Source: Thiogranum sp. (GTDB lineage Bacteria > Pseudomonadota > Gammaproteobacteria > DSM-19610). From it: a DNA stretch of 54,618 nt. Positions 27,792 through 36,719 of the stretch are shown here, piece by piece. The stretch spans positions 1 to 54,618 of the forward strand of contig JASBSN010000094.1 in assembly GCA_030148915.1 (NCBI GenBank). The letters are read 5' to 3'. Below the pieces are notes generated by a model. It made no database searches. It was not told where the DNA came from and saw only the letters and a program-made list of their open reading frames with translations. The stretch's first letter is position 1, and each line of letters begins with the position of its first letter. Both the position numbers and the translations under genes were made by a program.

Positions 27792-28669
27792 GACCGCAAA
27801 CCCTCCTCACGCAGCAGATCGAGCAAATATCTTCCATAGCCGCTCTTTTCCAGCGGTCGCGCCAGCTGCTCCAGTTCCTCTGGCGTGATATAACCCAGCC
27901 GGTAGGCGATCTCCTCGACACAACAGACTTTCAACCCCTGGCGCTGTTCCACCGTCTCGATGAAGTTGGCGGCCTGCAGCAGCGACTCATGCGTACCGGT
28001 ATCCAGCCAGGCTGTGCCGCGCCCGAGCGTCTCGACGTGCAACTCGCCACGCCCCAGGTAAGCGGAATTGATGTCGCTGATCTCCAACTCGCCGCGTGCC
28101 GAAGGGCGAAGCTCGGCGGCCATATCCACCACCTGCTTATCGTAAAAATAAAGGCCCGTCACGGCGTAATGTGAACGCGGCCGTTGCGGTTTTTCCTCAA
28201 TCGAAACAGCTCTGCCGCTCTTGTCGAGCTCAACCACGCCATAGCGCTCCGGGTCCCGGACCCGGTAGGCGAATATGGTCGCGCCCGCGTCACGTTTGGC
28301 CGCGCGGGCAAGGTTGGTTCCCAGTCCGTGGCCGTAAAATATGTTGTCGCCCAGCACCAGGCTGCAGTCGGATTGCCCGATAAACTCGCGACCGATGATA
28401 AAGGCCTGCGCGAGCCCTTCCGGGCGCGGCTGCACGGCGTAATGCAGCTCAATACCAAACTGAGTGCCGTCTCCCAGCAGGTGGTGAAACGCGCCGGCGT
28501 CTTCCGGCGTGGTGATAACGAGGATCTCGCGTACCCCGGCCAGCATCAACGTCGACAAGGGATAGTAAATCATCGGTTTGTCGTAGACCGGCATCAGCTG
28601 TTTGCTGACGGCACGGGTCAGGGGATACAGGCGTGTGCCGGAGCCTCCCGCAAGGATGATGCCTTTCAT
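27788..28669 (-). CDS. rfbA: Glucose-1-phosphate thymidylyltransferase
   Basis: RfbA/RmlA makes dTDP-glucose from dTTP and glucose-1-phosphate and is the feedback-controlled entry step to dTDP-rhamnose. The 293-residue protein begins with the nucleotidyltransferase signature [44 protein letters not shown], followed by [43 protein letters not shown], and [23 protein letters not shown] lies just upstream of the ATG. It is the first gene of the rfbACDB operon, and a candidate promoter lies upstream. Confidence 0.97.
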   Translation of the reverse strand: MKGIILAGGSGTRLYPLTRAVSKQLMPVYDKPMIYYPLSTLMLAGVREILVITTPEDAGAFHHLLGDGTQFGIELHYAVQPRPEGLAQAFIIGREFIGQSDCSLVLGDNIFYGHGLGTNLARAAKRDAGATIFAYRVRDPERYGVVELDKSGRAVSIEEKPQRPRSHYAVTGLYFYDKQVVDMAAELRPSARGELEISDINSAYLGRGELHVETLGRGTAWLDTGTHESLLQAANFIETVEQRQGLKVCCVEEIAYRLGYITPEELEQLARPLEKSGYGRYLLDLLREEGLRS

Positions 28670-28704
28670 GCCTTAATTCTTGTGCCTGGATGATGGTGCG
28701 TCGT

Positions 28705-28735
28705 ATTGTACCTATATTGTGCTTCGCGGTGGCAA
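28705..28735 (-). promoter_or_regulatory. Candidate sigma70 promoter of rfbACDB
   Basis: On the minus strand, TTGCCA (28730-28735) and TACAAT (28705-28710) are separated by 19 bases and lie about 36 bases upstream of the rfbA ATG. The -10 fits well (5 of 6); the spacing is long. Confidence 0.35.
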
Positions 28736-28827
28736 ATACACGGTGGGCTGGACGGGCAGGCTGGCAATATGACGGCCTCGATCAGCCGTTTTGGCCGATT
28801 CACCGCAACGCCGAAGCACCGAGGGGA

Positions 28828-29193
28828 TCAGGCCGTGGTGCGGCCCTGCTCCAGCAACAGGTCGGCCATGCTCCCAGAGCGGCCCACGTAGGGCGCGATG
28901 CGGATGCGCACATTCTCGGGCGCCGTGACTTTGGCAACTTCGGCGGGAATGTCCTCCGCCACGTGCCGGCCGGCCGAGAGGAAATACGGGACCACGGTAA
29001 TATCCCGCATACCGGCGCCGATCAGCGCTTCCAAACCCGCGGGTATCGACGGTTCTGCCAGCTCAAGAAAGGCGCAACTGACCTTGTCATAAAGCCCTGT
29101 GTCGCGTGCCGCCACCGCCTCACTCAACGCCCGCACCTCGTCGTTCGAAGCCTCTCGTCGGCTGCCGTGGGCGACTACCAGTAACGCTCGCAT
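28828..29193 (-). CDS. CbiX/SirB-like sirohydrochlorin chelatase-type protein (single domain)
   Basis: A 121-residue single-domain class II chelatase fold, the length of the small CbiX proteins. The two signature His stretches are LVVAHGSRREASNDEV near the N-terminus and VVPYFLSAGRHVAEDIP at about residue 72-88, where the HV(A/T)xDIP form is typical. CbiX/SirB proteins insert Co or Fe into sirohydrochlorin for cobalamin or siroheme. The gene starts two bases after the stop of the FTR1 iron permease gene. It is therefore almost surely in the same Fur-box-controlled transcript, and an iron-handling role is plausible. The metal and substrate are not proven. Confidence 0.85.
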   Translation of the reverse strand: MRALLVVAHGSRREASNDEVRALSEAVAARDTGLYDKVSCAFLELAEPSIPAGLEALIGAGMRDITVVPYFLSAGRHVAEDIPAEVAKVTAPENVRIRIAPYVGRSGSMADLLLEQGRTTA

Positions 29194-29195
29194 AT

Positions 29196-31094
29196 TCAGG
29201 TTACCGTTTCGTGTCCTTTACGCGGCATACCATACCAGAGAAACAGCGCCAGAATCAGCAGCCCTAATTGCAGCGCCAGCCCTTGCAGATTCGGGTAAAT
29301 ACCCAGCAAGTCGATGCGCGGGATGTTCACCGGACTGATCGGGATATAGCCGGCCTCCTGCAAGGCGGCCACGCCCTTGCCGGCGAAGATCACCGCCAGC
29401 ACGAACATGAGAATACCGGTGAAACTGAAAAACTGGCGCAGCGGCAGGCGCGCGCTGTAGCGTATGATCACCCAGGCCAGCACCGCCAGCACGCCAATAC
29501 CCACACCGAAACCGCTCAATGCCATGGTCTTGCCATTGCCTTCGGTCTGCACCCACAGCGCCTGATAAAAGAGTATGGTCTCGAACACTTCGCGGTACAC
29601 GGCGATAAAGGACAACCCGGCGAGGCCCCAAAGCGTGCCGGTGCCGAGCGCACGGCGCACGTTGGTCTCGATGAAGCGCTTCCATTGCGCGGCGCTGGTT
29701 TTGTCGTGCAGCCAGAAGCCCACGTAGAACAGCACCGCGGTGGCCAGCAAGGCCGCCACGCCCTCGGTGATCTCGCGCCGGGCGCCGCTGATTTCAATCA
29801 GGTATACCGAGGCCAGCCAAGTGAGAAAACCGGCCGCCAAAGCGCCGATCCAGCCGAAATGCAGATAGCGCATGGCGTGGCGGTGCTCGGTCTTGACCAG
29901 GAACGCCGCCAGCGCCGCAACCACCAGCAGCGCTTCCAATCCTTCTCTTACCAGAATGAAAAAGGCGCTGGTAAACGCCGTGGCGCCGGACAGCCCCAGT
30001 CCGTCGAGACGCGCCGCCGCAGTGTCCAGCATGCCCTTGATCCGCACCACTTCCGCGTCCAGCTCGCCCGGTGCCACGCCCTGGCGAATCTGTGTGCGCA
30101 GCCCGGTCATGGCGCTCTCGATGGCCACGCGCAGTTCAGGATCCACCGCATTGAGCCCCTGCTCGACCAGCTCAAAACCCTCCAGATAGGCCTCGACGGC
30201 CAGCTGATAGGCGCGCTCGTGGTCGCCCTGGTGATACGCCACCAGCACATCGTCGAGACGGTGGAGCGAAAAGCGCAACGGCGAGCGCGTGTCGAACAAG
30301 GGCGCCGGATTGGCGCGCAACCAAGCCATCAGACGGGCGCCGTCGGGTCCGAACTTTTCGGCCGCCTCGGCCGGCGTCGTCACGGTGAAGGTCTGGATAT
30401 TCAGTAAGGGGTGCAGCGACAGGTCGTCGCGCAGGACATCGGCGGCGTCGCGGGAGATCTCTTCGGCGCCCAGACTGCCGGTATAAAAAGCCAGGTCCCA
30501 GCGATCGGCGGCGGGCAGTTCGTGATACGACTTCATGGCCGTGTCGGCGACACCCTGGGTAATCGTATTGTATAGCCCATAAAGGGTGCGCTGCGCGTAG
30601 CGCTGCCGGTCGCGGAAATCGACCGGCGGGGGCTGCATCCCGGCGGCCAACGGCCCGTCGCCGGCGCCACCGGCGCCATGACAGCCGGCACACTGCTCGG
30701 CGTAGAGCGCAGCGCCACGCGACAGATCCGGCAACTGCAGCGGCACCACGGTAACCTTATAAGCTTCCACGATCGCCAGGCGCATTGCCGCGGTCTGTGC
30801 GCTGATACGCGCCGCGGCGGCCCGTTCACCCACCAGTTTCGCCAATTCGCCAGCCTGGCGCTGCACCTGCGCCCGCGCGTCGTTGGCGGGCAGATCGCCT
30901 GCCTGCTGCACGATGCCGGCGCTGAAATCCCGCATTTCCGCGTACTCCCCCGGATTGACCACCTTGCCGTCGGCGACCGCCTCGGCGTAATCGACGCCGA
31001 CGTAGTCAATCAGCTGCAACAGCTGCTGAAGGTCGGCCGCACGCGCCAGGCCGGCAACCAGAAACAGGGCGAGAAAGACCGTCATACGAGACAT
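29196..31094 (-). CDS. Cytochrome c-FTR1 family iron permease fusion
   Basis: The product (632 residues) has a signal peptide, a helical periplasmic region and a cytochrome c domain with one heme site (YAEQCAGCHGAGGAGDGPLA, Met ligand candidate in DTAMKSYHE). A second helical region follows (about 220-370), then a C-terminal FTR1 permease with about seven helices. FTR1 iron-binding REXXE motifs are present twice: VREGLEALLVV and YREVFETILFY. Such fusions are thought to couple ferrous iron oxidation to uptake across the inner membrane. I chose ATG at 31094 because the frame upstream of it (to 31127) is not signal-peptide-like. A Fur box lies 35-53 bases upstream. The cbiX-like gene follows after two bases. 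Confidence 0.9.
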   Translation of the reverse strand: MSRMTVFLALFLVAGLARAADLQQLLQLIDYVGVDYAEAVADGKVVNPGEYAEMRDFSAGIVQQAGDLPANDARAQVQRQAGELAKLVGERAAAARISAQTAAMRLAIVEAYKVTVVPLQLPDLSRGAALYAEQCAGCHGAGGAGDGPLAAGMQPPPVDFRDRQRYAQRTLYGLYNTITQGVADTAMKSYHELPAADRWDLAFYTGSLGAEEISRDAADVLRDDLSLHPLLNIQTFTVTTPAEAAEKFGPDGARLMAWLRANPAPLFDTRSPLRFSLHRLDDVLVAYHQGDHERAYQLAVEAYLEGFELVEQGLNAVDPELRVAIESAMTGLRTQIRQGVAPGELDAEVVRIKGMLDTAAARLDGLGLSGATAFTSAFFILVREGLEALLVVAALAAFLVKTEHRHAMRYLHFGWIGALAAGFLTWLASVYLIEISGARREITEGVAALLATAVLFYVGFWLHDKTSAAQWKRFIETNVRRALGTGTLWGLAGLSFIAVYREVFETILFYQALWVQTEGNGKTMALSGFGVGIGVLAVLAWVIIRYSARLPLRQFFSFTGILMFVLAVIFAGKGVAALQEAGYIPISPVNIPRIDLLGIYPNLQGLALQLGLLILALFLWYGMPRKGHETVT

Positions 31095-31128
31095 AGCTGG
31101 GAACCCGACAAGGAAGACAGAAGGCAAT

Positions 31129-31147
31129 TATAATGATTCTCATTTAC
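31129..31147 (-). promoter_or_regulatory. Fur box upstream of the FTR1 permease gene
   Basis: Read on the minus strand, GTAAATGAGAATCATTATA matches the 19-base Fur consensus GATAATGATAATCATTATC at 15 positions. It lies 35 bases upstream of the permease start, where Fe-Fur would block transcription. Confidence 0.8.
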
Positions 31148-31167
31148 ATGAGCAAATTTTCCCCTCC

Positions 31168-32541
31168 CTAGGCGTCATCCACCCATACAGCGTGCACATT
31201 GACGAACTCGCGGATACCGTAAACCGACAGCTCCCGGCCATAGCCGGAGCTGCGGATACCGCCGAACGGCAGGCGCGGGTCCGATTTCGACATGCCGTTG
31301 ACAAACGCCGCCCCCGACTCGATTTCGTCGGCGGCCAGGCGCTCCCCGCGCGCCAGATCGCGTGTCCAGACCGACCCGCCCAGGCCGAATTCGGTGCCGT
31401 TGGCGACCGCCAGGGCGGCGGCTTCGTCAGCCACCCGGATCAGGGTCGCCACCGGCCCGAATAGCTCTTGCGACCAGGCCGGCATGCCTTCGCGCACGCC
31501 AGTGAGCACGCTGGGGGGATAAAAAGCCCCGGCCCCCTCGGGCAATTCACCGCCGACCAGCAACCGGGCCCCCGCGGCCACACTGTCCTGCACTTGCCGG
31601 TGCAGGCCATCGCGCAAGTCGCGGCGCGCCATCGGACCGATGTAGACCCCCTCTTCCAGCGGATCGCCCATTTTCAGCGCCTTGACGGCCTCGACGAACT
31701 TCCGCTCAAAGGCCGCGTAAACCGCGTCCACGACAATAAACCGCTTGGCGGCGATACAGCTCTGGCCGCTGTTCTGAAAGCGGCTGACAATACCCGTGGC
31801 CACCGCCTTGTCGAGATCCGCGTCCTCGAGCACGATAAAGGCGTCCGAGCCGCCCAGCTCTAGCACACACTTTTTCAGCGCCTTGCCGGCCTCGGCAGCC
31901 ACCGCGCGGCCGGCGCCGACGCTGGCGGTGATGCTCACCGCGGCCACCAGTGGGTTGTGAATCACCACCGTGGTCTGCGGGACATCGATGATCAGCGAGC
32001 GGAACAGGTGTTCGGGAAAGCCGGCCCGGCGAAAGATCTCCTCGATCAACAGCGCACAGCCGAACACATTGGGCGCGTGTTTGAGCAGCGCGCCGTTGCC
32101 CGCCATCAGCGCCGGTGCGGCAAACCGGAACACCTGCCAGAGAGGGAAATTCCACGGCATGACCGCCAGCACCACCCCGAGCGGCTTATAGGTGACGAAA
32201 CTGTGCGCGGCTTCGGTGCTTACCTCTTCCGGGGCCAGAAAACCGGCCCCGTGCTCGGCATAGTAGTCGCATGCCCAGGCGCATTTTTCCACCTCGGCCA
32301 GTCCCTGGGCGTAGATCTTGCCCATTTCGGCGCTCATCAGGCCGGCATACTCCTGCGGGTTGGCGCGCAGCACCGCGGCCGCCGCGCGCATCAGTCGCGC
32401 CCGCTCGTCGAAGCCGCTGCGCGCCCAGGCCCGTTGCGCCGCCGCGCTCTGTTCCAGAATCTCATCCACTTGCGCGGATGACATCGGCTCATAACTGTCG
32501 ATTTTCTCGTCAGTCGCCGGGTTGATACTATCGAACGCCAT
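31168..32541 (-). CDS. NAD(P)-dependent succinate-semialdehyde dehydrogenase (Sad/YneI-like)
   Basis: This aldehyde dehydrogenase has 457 residues from ATG at 32541, which follows a strong GGGGGAGG site; the frame runs upstream to 32634 but without protein character. It oxidises succinate semialdehyde or a similar aldehyde. Closely matching E. coli Sad text is seen throughout: SINPATDEKIDSYEPM, LAVMPWNFPLWQVFRFAAPALMAGNGALLKHAPNVFGCALLIE. Also present are the catalytic Glu in VLELGGSDAFIVLEDADLDKA and the catalytic Cys in FQNSGQSCIAAKRF. The NAD-loop Gly of the usual TGS is Ala here (SITASVGAG). It is divergent from the DUF4412-like gene. Confidence 0.9.
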   Translation of the reverse strand: MAFDSINPATDEKIDSYEPMSSAQVDEILEQSAAAQRAWARSGFDERARLMRAAAAVLRANPQEYAGLMSAEMGKIYAQGLAEVEKCAWACDYYAEHGAGFLAPEEVSTEAAHSFVTYKPLGVVLAVMPWNFPLWQVFRFAAPALMAGNGALLKHAPNVFGCALLIEEIFRRAGFPEHLFRSLIIDVPQTTVVIHNPLVAAVSITASVGAGRAVAAEAGKALKKCVLELGGSDAFIVLEDADLDKAVATGIVSRFQNSGQSCIAAKRFIVVDAVYAAFERKFVEAVKALKMGDPLEEGVYIGPMARRDLRDGLHRQVQDSVAAGARLLVGGELPEGAGAFYPPSVLTGVREGMPAWSQELFGPVATLIRVADEAAALAVANGTEFGLGGSVWTRDLARGERLAADEIESGAAFVNGMSKSDPRLPFGGIRSSGYGRELSVYGIREFVNVHAVWVDDA

Positions 32542-32736
32542 GGCTGCCTCCCCCGTCGGACGAATTCCGATTTTCGACTCTAGCATGTCGGCACCATGAA
32601 CAGAAAACGGCCGCCAATGGCGCCCGCCCGGCACAACAGCCGCCGTCGGCAGGGATCAGATACGCAGGCTGACAATGTCCGTTGGGGCTGCTAGGCTCCC
32701 GCCCCAGCAAGGCATGCACCGAACAGGAGTGTTCAT

Positions 32737-33450
32737 ATGTTTAAAGTTGTGTTTCTGAGCGCCCTCGCCCTGATCGCCACAAGCGGCCAGGCCGCCACCC
32801 TCATTGAAGTCAAATCGCCCGAAGGGCAGAGCCAGGTATGGCGCGACGGACCCATGTCGCGCATGGACACCGGCGACGGCTATATGGTGGTCGACAGCGT
32901 GGCGCAAACGCTGTTCATCGTCATGCCGAAAGAGCGTCGTGTCATGGACATGAGCGACCTGCTGCGCTCACCCGGTGCGTCCGGCGCCGGCCACGCCGTC
33001 AAGGTCGACTTTAAAAAACAAGGCGGCGGACCGCGTATTGCCGGCTACCCGACCACCCGCTACAGCTTCAGCGCCAACGGCACCGCTTGCGGCAATGTCG
33101 CCGCCTCGCCACAGGCCCTGAAAGACGCCGGACTGCAAGAAACACTGGAAATGATGCAGCGCATGGCCGCGCGCGCCGATGCACTGATGTCAGCGTTCAA
33201 CAACAAGGCTGACCCCTGCCAGCGCGCCGGCACACAGCTCTCGCAACACGCCGCCACCCTCGGCGTGCCGATGCGCATCACCGACGCCGGCGGCCGACTG
33301 GTGACAGAAATCGTGCGCATCGACAAAAACGCCAGCCTGCCGCCGAACGCCTTCGCCATCCCGGCCGGCTATCAGGTGGTCAACACCGGTCGCATGCTCA
33401 AGCAACTGCCCAACCTGCAGAACATGATCGAGCAGATGCAAAAGCGCTAG
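32737..33450 (+). CDS. Periplasmic DUF4412-like protein
   Basis: A 237-residue exported protein. A Sec signal peptide of about 20 residues (VVFLSALALIATSGQAA) is followed by a beta-rich domain. The pattern WRDGPMSRMDTGDGYMVVDSVAQTLFIVMPKERRVMDMSD recalls DUF4412/LolA-like fold proteins. A later stretch has two Cys residues (TACGNVA and DPCQRAG) that may pair. AGGAG lies nine bases upstream of the ATG. Function unknown. It stands alone, convergent with the hydroxylase gene. Confidence 0.75.
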   Translation: MFKVVFLSALALIATSGQAATLIEVKSPEGQSQVWRDGPMSRMDTGDGYMVVDSVAQTLFIVMPKERRVMDMSDLLRSPGASGAGHAVKVDFKKQGGGPRIAGYPTTRYSFSANGTACGNVAASPQALKDAGLQETLEMMQRMAARADALMSAFNNKADPCQRAGTQLSQHAATLGVPMRITDAGGRLVTEIVRIDKNASLPPNAFAIPAGYQVVNTGRMLKQLPNLQNMIEQMQKR

Positions 33451-33469
33451 GGATTGTGGCGCGGACGGA

Positions 33470-34267
33470 TCAAGCGGCCTTGTCGGGAGCCTTGTAATTA
33501 CGCAACTTATCTTCCCAGAACTGCAGTTTTTTCTGGGCATCCTTGACGTAGGCGCTGCGTTTTATCGCCCCGATCATCAGCCGGTTGACGAAGCGCCCAA
33601 GCGGGCGCAGAGGTCGGTCGACATCGAAAAACAACACCACACGTTGCTCGTCGGTGTCATTCCACACTTCGTGTTCGTAGTAATCGTCGAAGACGATACA
33701 CTTGCCTTCATCCCAATGCAGGATCTGGTCGTCGACGCGAATACGACATTTTTCGCGCTCGCGGGGCACTATCAGGCCGAGGTGGATGCGGATAATGCCG
33801 TTGGTCGGGCCGTGGTGCGCGGGGATGTGGTAACCCGGTGCAAGAATGGAAAACCAGGCGTTCTCTATATCCGGCAGTTGATCGAGCAGGCGCGCGGTTT
33901 CAGGACAACGCTCGCAGTTGGCGTCGACACGGATACCGAATCCGTAAAAGACAAAGGTCTTCCAGTGATCGCCGACCGAAATGCGTTTCTGGTCCGGCGA
34001 AATCTCGTGGAACGAGGGCAGCGCCTCGCGCACTTTGAGCACCTCGTCCAGTTCGGCCCGGATGGCCTCCCAGTTGGCTTCGAAATCCGCCGTCCAGGGG
34101 AACACCGACTTGTCGAATACCGGCGTGTTGGCAATCAGCGATTCACGGGCGATGAGCCGACTGACTCGGGCAATCAGAAATTTGCCGGCACGCTTGACGT
34201 GCTTGCGGCGGAAGCCGCGAAAACGGTCTATGGCAGTCACTGGAACCCCGGCTCGGATAGAAGACAC
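33470..34267 (-). CDS. Aspartyl/asparaginyl beta-hydroxylase family dioxygenase (LpxO-like)
   Basis: A 265-residue Fe(II)/2-oxoglutarate oxygenase. The core reads GYHIPAHHGPTNGIIRIHLGLIVP and continues with CRIRVDDQILHWDEGKCIVFDDYYEHEVWNDTDEQRVVLFFDV, which supplies the metal ligands (His in PAHHGP and His in YEHEVWN) and the 2-oxoglutarate Arg (RVVLFFD). In Gram-negative bacteria this family includes LpxO, which 2-hydroxylates lipid A acyl chains at the cytoplasmic membrane. Membrane helices of classic LpxO are not obvious here. The frame begins with GTG at 34267, and a GTG at 34240 is an equal alternative. It is near GT25 and LpxL-like genes, which favours a lipid A substrate. Confidence 0.85.
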   Translation of the reverse strand: MSSIRAGVPVTAIDRFRGFRRKHVKRAGKFLIARVSRLIARESLIANTPVFDKSVFPWTADFEANWEAIRAELDEVLKVREALPSFHEISPDQKRISVGDHWKTFVFYGFGIRVDANCERCPETARLLDQLPDIENAWFSILAPGYHIPAHHGPTNGIIRIHLGLIVPREREKCRIRVDDQILHWDEGKCIVFDDYYEHEVWNDTDEQRVVLFFDVDRPLRPLGRFVNRLMIGAIKRSAYVKDAQKKLQFWEDKLRNYKAPDKAA

Positions 34268-34453
34268 TGATAAGCCAATATACCATGCTGGCGTTAGGCG
34301 CAGAATTGACCTCGGTCATCTTTCCGCCCTTTTTTGTATTGTGCCAGCCGCCGGGCGGCTGTGCGTGGGTGTGTTTCCCGGGCGCTAATCATTTAGAATC
34401 CGCCCTTACGCGCGCTTCGCGCCGGCAACATTCAGTCAAGCAAGGATAATCGG

Positions 34454-35788
34454 ATGGAAGAAAACACGCTGATCCTCGGCGCCGGCATGACCGGTCTGGC
34501 GGCCGGTATCGCTTCCGGCCTGCCGGTCCTCGAGGCGACCGACAACCCGGGCGGCATCTGCCTGTCTTACCGCATGCGCCCCGGCGACGACCAGCCATTG
34601 CCCGCCGACAGCGACGAGGACGAGGCCTATCGCTTCGAAAACGGCGGCGGGCACTGGATTTTCGGCGGCGATCCGACGGTGCTGCACTTTATCCGCCGGC
34701 TGCTCCCGGTGCAGCACTACGCACGCCGCTCCTCGGTCTATTTTCCCGACAGCGGCGCCTATGTGCCCTATCCGATCCAGAACCATCTGCGCTATCTCGA
34801 CAAGCCGCTGGCGCTGCGCGCACTCGAAGAGATGGCCCGCCCGGCGCCGCCCGGCACCACCATGGCCGACTGGGTCACCGGCAATTTCGGCGACACCCTG
34901 GGAGAACTGTTTTTTGCCCCCTTCCACGAACTTTACACCGCCGGCCTGTACAACGACATTGCCGCCCAGGACAGTTACAAATCCCCCGCAGCCTTGGGGC
35001 TGGCGCTGCAGGGCGCATTCTCGGACGCGCCGGCGGTTGGCTACAACACGACTTTTATTTATCCGCAGGGCGGACTCAATGTCCTGGCGCAGCGGATGGC
35101 CGCACACTGCGACATCGAATACGGCCGGCGCATCACCGCCTTTGACGTCCAGGCGCGCCGGGTGCGTTTTGCCGACGGCGATGAACGCCCCTACCAACGG
35201 CTGCTGTCGACGCTGCCGTTGAACCAGGCGATGGACATGGCCGGCCTGAGCGTACCCGCCAGGCCCGACCCGCACACCTCCGTCCTGGTGCTCAACATCG
35301 GCGCCACGCGCGGCGACAAGTGTCCCGACGACCACTGGCTGTATGTTCCGCGTTCTGATTCGGGCTTTCATCGCGTCGGCTTTTACAGCGCCGTCGACCG
35401 CAGTTTTCTGCCGGCCTCGGCGCGCGCCTCCGGTAACCGGGTCAGCATCTACGTCGAACGCGCGTTCCCCGCCGGCAGCCAACCGGACGAGCGCGCCGTG
35501 GCGGATTACTGCGCGCAGGTTGTCAAAGAATTGCAACAGTGGGGTTTCATTGCCGAGGCCGAGGTTGTACACCCGACCTGGGTGGAAGTCGCCTACACTT
35601 GGTCGTGGCCGGGTTCGGGCTGGAAGGCGCAGGCGATCAAGGCGCTCGAAGAGGTCGGCATCTACCAGATCGGCCGTTATGGGCGCTGGATTTTCCAGGG
35701 TATCGCTGACTCCATCCGCGACGGCTTCATCGCCGGCAACGCCTTTCGTCGCTACCCCGGGATCAACGACAGCGGGGGCGAGAGATGA
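34454..35788 (+). CDS. FAD-dependent amine oxidase/protoporphyrinogen-oxidase-like protein
   Basis: A 444-residue flavoprotein with the N-terminal FAD-binding loop TLILGAGMTGLAAGIASGLPVLEATDNPGGICLSY and the C-terminal FAD closing segment YQIGRYGRWIFQGIADSIRDGFIAG. FENGGGHWIFGGDPTVL and YFPDSGAYVPYPIQNHLRYL resemble the UDP-galactopyranose mutase/protoporphyrinogen oxidase group often found in polysaccharide clusters. Its stop overlaps the GT25 start (ATGA), so the two are translated as a pair, and a role in modifying a sugar or lipid for that transferase is likely. The reaction cannot be named. Confidence 0.8.
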   Translation: MEENTLILGAGMTGLAAGIASGLPVLEATDNPGGICLSYRMRPGDDQPLPADSDEDEAYRFENGGGHWIFGGDPTVLHFIRRLLPVQHYARRSSVYFPDSGAYVPYPIQNHLRYLDKPLALRALEEMARPAPPGTTMADWVTGNFGDTLGELFFAPFHELYTAGLYNDIAAQDSYKSPAALGLALQGAFSDAPAVGYNTTFIYPQGGLNVLAQRMAAHCDIEYGRRITAFDVQARRVRFADGDERPYQRLLSTLPLNQAMDMAGLSVPARPDPHTSVLVLNIGATRGDKCPDDHWLYVPRSDSGFHRVGFYSAVDRSFLPASARASGNRVSIYVERAFPAGSQPDERAVADYCAQVVKELQQWGFIAEAEVVHPTWVEVAYTWSWPGSGWKAQAIKALEEVGIYQIGRYGRWIFQGIADSIRDGFIAGNAFRRYPGINDSGGER

Positions 35789-36654
35789 GCGGCGAGGCGG
35801 CGACAGACGCCACAGAGCAGGCGCAGTTTCATCCCTGCGCGCCGGACCCGGACTGCCCGTACTGTAACGGCAGCATCGGTGAAGATGAGGCGCTGGACTG
35901 GTCGTTTCTCGACGGCGCCTACTGCATCTCCCTGAAAAGCCGCGAAGACCGCGCGCAGAACGTCGCGCAGGAATTCCACAAAGTCGGCCTGTGCAGCAAA
36001 GTGATGTTCTACCGGCCGCTCAAACACCCGGTAAAAGGCATCATCGGCAGCTGGGAATCGCACCGCGCGGTCGGCCAGGACGCCCTGCGCCGCGGCTATC
36101 AGACTACCCTGATCATGGAAGACGACGTCTATTTCAGCGACCACCTGAAACCGCGCAAACTGCGCGCCATCGGCCGCGCCCTGAAGGGCCTGCCGCCGCA
36201 CTGGCAGATCTTTTTCCTCGGTCACTGGCCGGTGTGGGCCTACCCGGTGCGCCACAACGTGCTGCGCACCGGTTCGGCCTGTGCGCACGCCTATATCGTC
36301 AGCCCGCGCCTGCTCAGCTGGCTTGACACCCACCCGTGGGACGCGCCGGGGGTGAAAAAACTGCGCCTGGTGGGCAAGGCGCTCGACTCGGCTTACGCCG
36401 AACTGCCCGGCACCTATGCGCTGTTCCCGATGATCGCCACCCAGAGCGTCAGCCGCAGCGACAATTTCAACTTCCAGCCCAAACCCCGCGACAAGCGCAA
36501 GCTCAAACACCTGGTTACCCACTCGCGGCATCGCGAACTGCTGCTGTCGAAACTGATGCGCCCGGCGGAAATGATCGTGGTGGCCTTGTCGCCGCTGTTT
36601 TTCGTCGCCCGCATGGCGAAACGCTGGCGCAACCACGACACCGCCCACAATTAA
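35785..36654 (+). CDS. Glycosyltransferase family 25 (LOS/LPS type)
   Basis: The 289-residue protein is a GT25-like LPS glycosyltransferase. Visible marks are FLDGAYCISLKSREDRAQNVAQEFHKVGL at the start of the fold, GSWESHRAVGQDALRRGYQTTLIMEDDVYFSDHL containing the metal-binding EDD, and VLRTGSACAHAYIVSPRLLSWL. The N-terminus carries a short Cys-rich stretch (HPCAPDPDCPYCNG) that could bind metal. It overlaps the FAD protein gene by four bases. It probably adds a sugar to lipooligosaccharide at the inner membrane. Confidence 0.85.
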   Translation: MSGEAATDATEQAQFHPCAPDPDCPYCNGSIGEDEALDWSFLDGAYCISLKSREDRAQNVAQEFHKVGLCSKVMFYRPLKHPVKGIIGSWESHRAVGQDALRRGYQTTLIMEDDVYFSDHLKPRKLRAIGRALKGLPPHWQIFFLGHWPVWAYPVRHNVLRTGSACAHAYIVSPRLLSWLDTHPWDAPGVKKLRLVGKALDSAYAELPGTYALFPMIATQSVSRSDNFNFQPKPRDKRKLKHLVTHSRHRELLLSKLMRPAEMIVVALSPLFFVARMAKRWRNHDTAHN

Positions 36655-36719
36655 ACCGAATATCGCAAAGCGCGTTTCGCCCGGTACAAGGTTTTTGGTG
36701 CATGCGCCGCCCGCGGCGC

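Noticed and set aside
29268-30407. 379-codon open frame on the plus strand
   Set aside because: Antisense of the cytochrome c-FTR1 gene, produced by high GC; no protein family features.
34436-35572. 378-codon open frame on the minus strand
   Set aside because: Antisense of the FAD-dependent protein gene; low-complexity Ala/Gly/Arg composition.
36704-36719. Perfect 7-base hairpin GCGCCGC/GCGGCGC between convergent genes
   Set aside because: It has a two-base loop and no T-run on either side, so it is not a supported intrinsic terminator; chance is possible in GC-rich DNA.
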